From positions 23,819,038 to 23,883,037 of the forward strand of contig CM059577.1 in the NCBI GenBank assembly GCA_030386875.1: a stretch of DNA of 64,000 nt, written 5' to 3'. Made by a program: the position numbers and the translations under genes. This document shows, one piece after another, positions 58,320 to 64,000 of the stretch. The notes beneath the pieces are model-generated. The model was given only the letters and a program-made list of their open reading frames with translations. It ran no database searches and had not been told where the DNA came from. How positions within the stretch are numbered: position 1 is the first letter of the stretch; each line of letters begins with the position of its first letter. The stretch comes from Morinoia aosen (lineage: Eukaryota; Arthropoda; Malacostraca; Amphipoda; Talitridae).

Positions 58320-59660
58320 GGAATTGGTCGTCTCGTATTACTCGCATAGTATTGCGTGTTTAGTATAGCTCGTATAGTATTGCGTGTTTGTTATAGCTCG
58401 TGTAGTATTGCGTGTTTGTTATAGCTCGTATAGTATTGCGCGTTTGTTATAGCTCGTATAGTATTGCGTGTTTGTTATAGCTCGTATAATATTGCGCATT
58501 TATTATAGGTCGTATAGTATTGCCTGTTTGTTATAGCTCGTATAGTATTGCGTGTTTGTTATAGCTCGTATATTATTGCGCATTTATTATAGGTCGTATA
58601 GTATTGCCTGTTTGTTATAGCTCGTATAGTATTGCCTGTTTGTTATAGCTCGTATAGTATTGCGTGTTTGTTATAGCTCGTATAATATTGCGCATTTATT
58701 ATAGGTCGTATAGTATTGCCTGTTTGTTATAGCTCGTATAGTATTGCGTGTTTGTTATAGCTCGTATAATATTGCGCATTTATTATAGGTCGTATAGTAT
58801 TGCCTGTTTGTTATAGCTCGTATAGTATTGCGTGTTTGTTATAGCTCGTATAATATTGCGCATTTATTATAGGTCGTATAGTATTGCTTGTTTGTTATAG
58901 CTCGTATAGTATTGCGTGTTTGTTATAGCTCGTATAATATTGCGCATTTATTATAGGTCGTATAGTATTGCCTGTTTGTTATAGCTCGTATAGTATTGCG
59001 TGTTTGTTATAGCTCGTATAATATTGCGCATTTATTATAGGTCGTATAGTATTGCTTGTTTGTTATAGCTCGTATAGTATTGCGTGTTTGTCATAGCTCG
59101 TATAATATTGCGCATTTATTATAGGTCGTATAGAATTGCTTGTTTGTTATAGCTCGTATAGTATTGCGTGTTTGTTATAGCTCGTATAATATTGCGCATT
59201 TATTATAGGTCGTATAGTATTGCTTGTTTGTTATAGCTCGTGTAGTATTGCGTGTTTGTTATAGCTCGTATAATATTGCGCATTTATTATAGGTCGTATA
59301 GTATTGCTTGTTTGTTATAGCTCGTGTAGTATTGCGTGTTTGTTATAGCTCGTATAATATTGCGCATTTATTATAGGTCGTATAGTATTGCTTGTTTGTT
59401 ATAGCTCGTGTAGTATTGCGTGTTTGTTATAGCTCGTATAATATTGCGCATTTATTATAGGTCGTATAGTATTGCTTGTTTGTTATAGCTCGTGTAGTAT
59501 TGCGTGTTTGTTATAGCTCGTGTAGTATTGCGTGTTTGTTATAGCTCGTATAATATTGCGCATTTATTATAGGTCGTATAGTATTGCGTGTTTGTTATAG
59601 CTCGTGTAGTATTGCGTGTTTGTTATAGCTCGTATAGTATAGCGTGTTTAACAATGCTCG
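58320..59660. repeat. 28-bp satellite organised in an 84-bp higher-order unit
   Basis: Three monomer types alternate: A ends GTATTGCGTGTTTG, B has ATAATATTGCGCATTTA, C has TTATAGGTCGTATAGTATTG followed by CCTG or CTTG. The order B-C-A repeats every 84 bp from about 58476 to 59590. C changes from CCTG to CTTG along the array and A gains CGTGTAG near the right. Both edges return to plain type-A monomers. Confidence 0.96.
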
Positions 59661-59892
59661 TATAGCATTTCCCGTGCGTGATTTCATTCCGCCACGAAAG
59701 TAAGAACACAACCCGCGGGCTCGCGCTGCTCGAAGAATTCACATAAGTGCTCTGCCCCCTTACCCTCACCTGCCCGACGTACCGTATGCGAAAACTGAGG
59801 AAGTGTTTTATCGAATTTGTGCCCTCGTGTGTTTTTTGAAGTTCACAACTGGGTGGTGGTTCCTTCCTTGGTGACTACCTGGTGCCAGTGCC
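59661..59892. other. unique spacer
   Basis: Mixed composition; nothing recognised. Confidence 0.4.
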
Positions 59893-60290
59893 AGTGTGGT
59901 GACGGTGGTTGTGGTGACAGTGGTTGTGGTGACGGTGGTTGTGGTGACGGTGGTTGTGGTGAGGGTGGTTGTGGTGAGGGTGGTTGTGGTGACGGTGGTT
60001 GTGGTGACGGTGGTTGTGGTGACAGTGGTTGTGGTGACGGTGGTTGTGGTGACGGTGGTCGTGATGACGGTGGTTGTGATGACGGTGTTTGTGGTGACGG
60101 TGGTTGTGGTGACGGTGGTTGTGGTGAGGGTGGTTGGGGTGGTGGTAGTTGTGGTGACGGTGGTTGTGGTGACGGTGGTTGTGGTGACGGTGGTTGTGGT
60201 GACGGTGGTTGTGGTGACGGTAGTTGTGGTGACGGTGGTTGTGGTGACGGTGGTTGTGGTGACGGTGGGTATTATGACGGGGATTTTGAT
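59893..60290. repeat. 15-bp minisatellite, about 26 copies
   Basis: GACGGTGGTTGTGGT. Open frames encode a Cys-Gly-Asp-Gly-Gly repeat and a Val-Thr repeat. The Gly/Cys frame (167 codons, 59817-60320) starts and stops in unique flank, but has no signal peptide and no supporting domain, so it is probably not a gene. Confidence 0.95.
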
Positions 60291-60600
60291 GTTGGTGATG
60301 TGTTAAAGGTTACATCCTAATAAGATAAAAACTAACTTCAAGAAGATTTATGCCTAAAATTACATAATTGTGATTATTTTGATGCGCAACAAGCTTGCGT
60401 GCATGAGAAGAAAGTATTAGAAAGTATTATAGTATCAGATGCTTAGCATACATGTATCAATTGGGAATATTCCAACTCGACTCGAATAGAAATATTAACT
60501 TAAATAGACTGTTTTCTTTCGATAATCTCAGCCTGAAATTTCGTAGTCAAACCGTGAACTCGACCGCGTGTCTATGTTCTAGCTCACCGAGAGGAAGATG
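60291..60600. other. unrecognised AT-rich DNA
   Basis: No supported feature. Confidence 0.4.
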
Positions 60601-60604
60601 AGAG

Positions 60605-60860
60605 GAAAATATAGTAATTTTTAAATTTATTTTTATTTCTTTAAATTTACTTTTCGTTGTTTGATTTTTTCTTTTTTAAGTTATTTTCCCGTCTTTAAAT
60701 TTATTTCATTCTCGTGAAGTTATTTTTTTAAATTAAAAGTTACTTTCCCTATAATTTTTTCCTGTAAAAGTTTTTTTCTTCAGAGTTGTTTTTCATTCTT
60801 TAAAGTTATTTTTCATTTAAATTTTTTTCCTTTTAAGCTCCATTTGGTAGCTGCTATTTT
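60605..60860. repeat. degenerate T-rich repeat (CTTTAAAGTTATTTTTC)
   Basis: Roughly eight imperfect units of about 25-35 bp, TTTAAATTTATTT and TTAAGTTATTTTCC words. Confidence 0.65.
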
Positions 60861-61074
60861 CTAAGTTTTTCAACAATTGTCTCATTGTCGTTCTTTTGAA
60901 TGCTCTTATTTCGTTTTCGCTTAATGTTTTCATCATTGTATTTTCACGTTAGCTGCTATTTTTCTACAATTTTCGTCTTTTTTACGTATATCAAGAATAA
61001 ATATATGTTTTAATCACCTCTATTAAAACTATTTCCATCGACTTCAACTTGTTTTTAAAGCGCCAATACCAATC

Positions 61075-61435
61075 ACTGACTGCTCACTCATCAGTCATTC
61101 ACTAGTCGCTGGCAAATTGCTGACTAGTTGCCAATCAGTTACCTTGTGGTACGCTCACTAATTAGAGCAGCCAAATCATTCTTCTAGTTCATAAAATGGA
61201 TTTTTGGATCAAGTAAACAGTCAATAAATAATGAATAAATTAGGCAATCAACAAATAAAGAGATAAATGACGCAATTGATAAATTTATGAATAACTCCGG
61301 CGGTCAATAAATGACGAGTTAATCAACTAGTCGCCAAATAAACGAAGAAATTAGTCTCCAAATTAATGAATAAATCTAGGAGTCAATGAATAAGTGAATA
61401 AATGAAACAGACAATAAATAAATGAATAAATCTGG
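61075..61435. repeat. degenerate AGTCAATAAATGAATAAAT repeat
   Basis: The first part (61075-61145) repeats CAGTCA/CTAGTCGC/CTGACTAG words. The second part (61215-61435) repeats GTCAATAAATGA and AATGAATAAATC. Confidence 0.65.
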
Positions 61436-61740
61436 AAATTATATGAAAGTTTCTAACCTCTATTCCACAAAGACATCATGCCTAAGATGTCGCACACAAC
61501 AGTTCTCTGTACACAAGGCAACATCCAATGTGGCTCACACTTTCACTATCAACGCCTTTTCCCTCCGTGATGCCTTTTACACATGTATACCAACTCTATT
61601 TTGTAACTTACCATTCCTACAATTTATTAATCTTGACAAAACTGTTATTCAATTCCCAAACGAACTTTTGATGTCGTTATTAATTCTATTTTTGATAACT
61701 TCTACGGCCTGGAAGCCCAGAGAATAGATAAGCAAACCAG
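61436..61740. other. unrecognised DNA
   Basis: A 101-codon frame at 61422-61727 (plus) has no family resemblance and starts inside the degenerate repeat. Confidence 0.4.
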
Positions 61741-61824
61741 GAGGCAAAGCTCACCACTTTGCGCGGCCGTAATCCAGGTGATATGTCTCCAGGCAAAGCT
61801 TGAGATTTAGAGACGCGGCGACAT

Positions 61825-61905
61825 TTACTGTGTTGACACACGTGTAGTGTTGACACGCTGTCGTCGCACCTCCCTGTTGACTAAGTCAACACTGTCCTTC
61901 GGTTG
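61825..61905. repeat. cluster of TGTTGACA words with a 17-bp palindrome
   Basis: GTGTTGACACACGTGTAG, GTGTTGACACGCTG, and then the palindrome TGTTGACTAAGTCAACA (about 61872-61888), within 80 bp. It could be protein-binding dyads or a small hairpin cluster. No adjacent gene was recognised. Confidence 0.5.
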
Positions 61906-62859
61906 AACACACTTCCTCGCTGGAATTTCTCGACATTTCGAGCACATGTTGCGGCGTAAAATGGCAGACCTGCTCGGGCGAGAGCTTTGAGCTCGACAAC
62001 TTCAAACGCACTTCAAGTTCTGAGAATTCAAAATTATGGGAGCCTTTTGCAGCGTAAAGTAACGTATCGTCGCAGGGAAAATGCTTTGGGCATAATATTT
62101 AATGGATTATACCTTATTCGTCGCGGCTTATCGATTCACACCCATCAATGAAGATATCAAGAATACCATTGAGATACGTATCTATGATGTTACGTTTACG
62201 ATGTATTAATCATATCATATAGATTATCCGTACAACATCGTTTGGAAAAACTATTTTCTACCGTTAGTAATTCATGCGTTGCCTTAGACTTGTTTGACAC
62301 AAACAGACGCAGGACACTAAAGCTGTAATTGAAACACGTGTGTTTCGTATGTGTATGTGTATTTCGTGTGTATTCATTATTGGAATGATGCGGACCATTT
62401 ATTCAGTAAGCTAATTACTTTAGTTTTTTAATGGATGATGATTTAAAATCGAATAATATTTATTGCAAAAGAAGAAAGTTCAATGCGATGGTATCAAGAT
62501 TTTACGCCTGCTGTATCCATCTGATGTGTGTTATTATACCACTTCTAGTTACGTCACACCTGCATCCTGCAAAGTATCTTTAAAGAGAATGGTCGTTCTG
62601 TGTGTATTTACAAATGTATGTTTACAACTACAAACTAAACTGGTAATTGGTATTAGATAGGGAAATAGTACATGTCTTTGCAACAGGCTTTGCGCCAACA
62701 TTAACAGTTTTTTTCCTATTACTGACTGTCAATGAGTTTTCAATATTTTGAAGGGGGTCATGTTCGACGTGCCGGGTAAATTTAACTGATGCAGGTAAAA
62801 GTAACCGTAAACGCAATGTGGTAATTTTGTAATGCAGAAACATAAGCTCGAGTCGCCCA
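61906..62859. other. unrecognised DNA
   Basis: The phrase TTTTTAATGGATGATGAT near 62425 recurs near 63954 at the window end, a possible dispersed repeat edge. No gene is supported. Confidence 0.4.
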
Positions 62860-63005
62860 AATTATCATATAGAAAACGTAGTTTCGAGTTACAAGGGTTG
62901 TAAAATAAAGAAACTTATGCTCGATTCATATGGGCTGCAACGTACAGCTAAGTTCGGGCAACACGGGTTGTACTGCAGAGAAACTTAAGTTCAAATCCAG
63001 GTTAA
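62860..63005. repeat. degenerate 75-bp repeat, about two copies
   Basis: GGGTTGTAAAATAAAGAAAC near 62896 and GGGTTGTACTGCAGAGAAAC near 62964. Each is followed by TTATGCTC or TTAAGTTC. Confidence 0.6.
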
Positions 63006-63319
63006 AATGTGTGTATTGTGTGTGGAGTTACATAAGACACGTGCGTACAGGAAATTATGCATTTAATTAGTGTCTGGTACAGAGCTTTCTCTTGGGTTCC
63101 ACATTGTACAAACTGTGGCATAGACTAACTCATGACAATTTCACCACGCACTAAAATAAATTATCCAAATCTCATCTACTACACAATTGAATATTTTAAT
63201 TTATCTCTCGATATTTGTACTTTTATGTTTTGACGGCCTTGTTTACTTAATAGTTTGCTTGCATGTTTGAAAACTTGGTGATTGTCATCGTCCACGCTAG
63301 GCTTTTAAACAACGTTGAG
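63006..63319. other. unrecognised DNA
   Basis: No supported feature. Confidence 0.4.
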
Positions 63320-63480
63320 CAAAATTCAGTGTAATGCATTTAGTATAAAGATAAAGAAAAATGTAGCGTGATGCATTCAGTATTTGAATTGGGATGAAAG
63401 CAAAGTAATGCATTCAGTATTTACATAGGGCAAAATTCAGAGTGAGACATTCAGTATTAAGATAAAGCTGAATTTACTAC
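63320..63480. repeat. degenerate repeat AATGCATTCAGTATT, four units
   Basis: AATGCATTTAGTATAAAG, GATGCATTCAGTATTTG, AATGCATTCAGTATTTAC and GACATTCAGTATTAAG occur at 35-50 base spacing. AAAATTCAG words lie between them. Confidence 0.7.
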
Positions 63481-64000
63481 TCACATTTTTGCATTAGTAT
63501 AAGGAAAAATTTAACATCTCATGCTCTAACGTAGACAAGTCTTTCATAAATGTCGACTTCCGGCAGAATATTTCCCCAAAAAATAGTCAATACAGAATTG
63601 GGAAGAACGCGGCAATGATTTTAGATGATAAAAGAGAAACTAATGATCATGCAAGAAAATATTTCAAACAATGTAGAGTAAAATTAACACAGTTTTCTTC
63701 AGAGAGGTTTTAAAAATTTTATGACTTGAGTTGCGGCTGCAAAGATCGAAGTTTATTTCAAACATTCGGCATAGTCACTTGAATCATGTCCCCAAGACAC
63801 CTTGATTTTGTGAGTTGTTCGGGTCTTTGAAGCTCCTTGAGCGTACAACACGTAGAGCTGGATTCCGAGTAGATGTCGAATTGAATGCAATGTTGAACCA
63901 TCTCGTTGGAACTATCGTATTGAACCATCTTCTTCCTTTATGAATATTATTCGATTTTTAATGGATGATGATCCATTTAAAGCTAAGAAAATTAGCTTAT
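63481..64000. other. unrecognised DNA to window end
   Basis: No supported feature. Confidence 0.4.

Noticed and set aside
59817-60320. Gly/Cys-rich 167-codon protein, keratin-like or cuticle-like
   Set aside because: The sequence is a 15-bp array; no secretion signal or conserved ends, and an equally open Val/Thr frame overlaps it.

Overview
This is intergenic DNA from a large, repeat-rich animal nuclear genome, with no bacterial or organellar character. Metazoan marks are a tRNA-derived SINE, a CR1/L2-group LINE, a Ty3/gypsy element and relics of Harbinger, hAT, piggyBac-type and mariner-type DNA transposons. The short retroelements and the unusual density of minisatellites suggest an arthropod, possibly a crustacean or chelicerate; that placement is inference. 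I find no convincing intact host gene. The only possible host coding sequence is a 19-codon open end at bases 1-60. The long reading frames in the window are by-products of tandem repeats.

Layout. 1-6 kb: mostly unrecognised AT-rich DNA with a 112-bp repeat and an 18-copy 63-bp minisatellite. 6-12.7 kb: a mobile-element cluster with a tRNA-SINE (6045-6345), a LINE-type 3' tail (7000-7454), a 5'-truncated Ty3/gypsy fossil with one LTR (7455-10170), a LINE reverse transcriptase (10463-11670), and a copy of an unclassified 360-380 bp repeat (12336-12715). The order suggests the gypsy element sits inside the LINE's 3' untranslated region. 13-24.7 kb: 12-bp arrays, two foldback MITEs, an internally deleted mariner-type transposase, a 2.6-kb 23-bp satellite, and G-rich and GT-rich arrays. 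25.8-35 kb: four copies of a structured dyad unit, a piggyBac-type MITE, 24-bp and 21-bp arrays, a Harbinger element carrying a nested retroposed repeat, a 23-bp array, an hAT MITE, and a 50-bp repeat that places inverted CCAAT boxes at regular spacing. 37-46 kb: a family of repeats with a GTATC/GATAC dyad, an 82-bp-arm palindrome, a mariner-type relic and several degenerate short-period arrays. 48.7-60.3 kb: the largest arrays, namely 30-bp (1.1 kb), 26-bp (3.0 kb), 32-bp, 17-bp, a 28-bp array with an 84-bp higher-order unit, and a 15-bp array. 60.3-64 kb: AT-rich degenerate repeats.

Adding the approximate spans, clear tandem arrays cover about a quarter of the window. The genes do not work together as a system; the content is mobile DNA and satellite evolution. 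The observations most worth following are the structured dyad repeats at 25.85-26.21 kb, the five CCAAT boxes at 49-50 bp spacing (34.79-34.99 kb), the near-perfect palindrome at 43.40-43.57 kb, the 84-bp higher-order repeat, and the short 3' tail shared by the SINE and the LINE.
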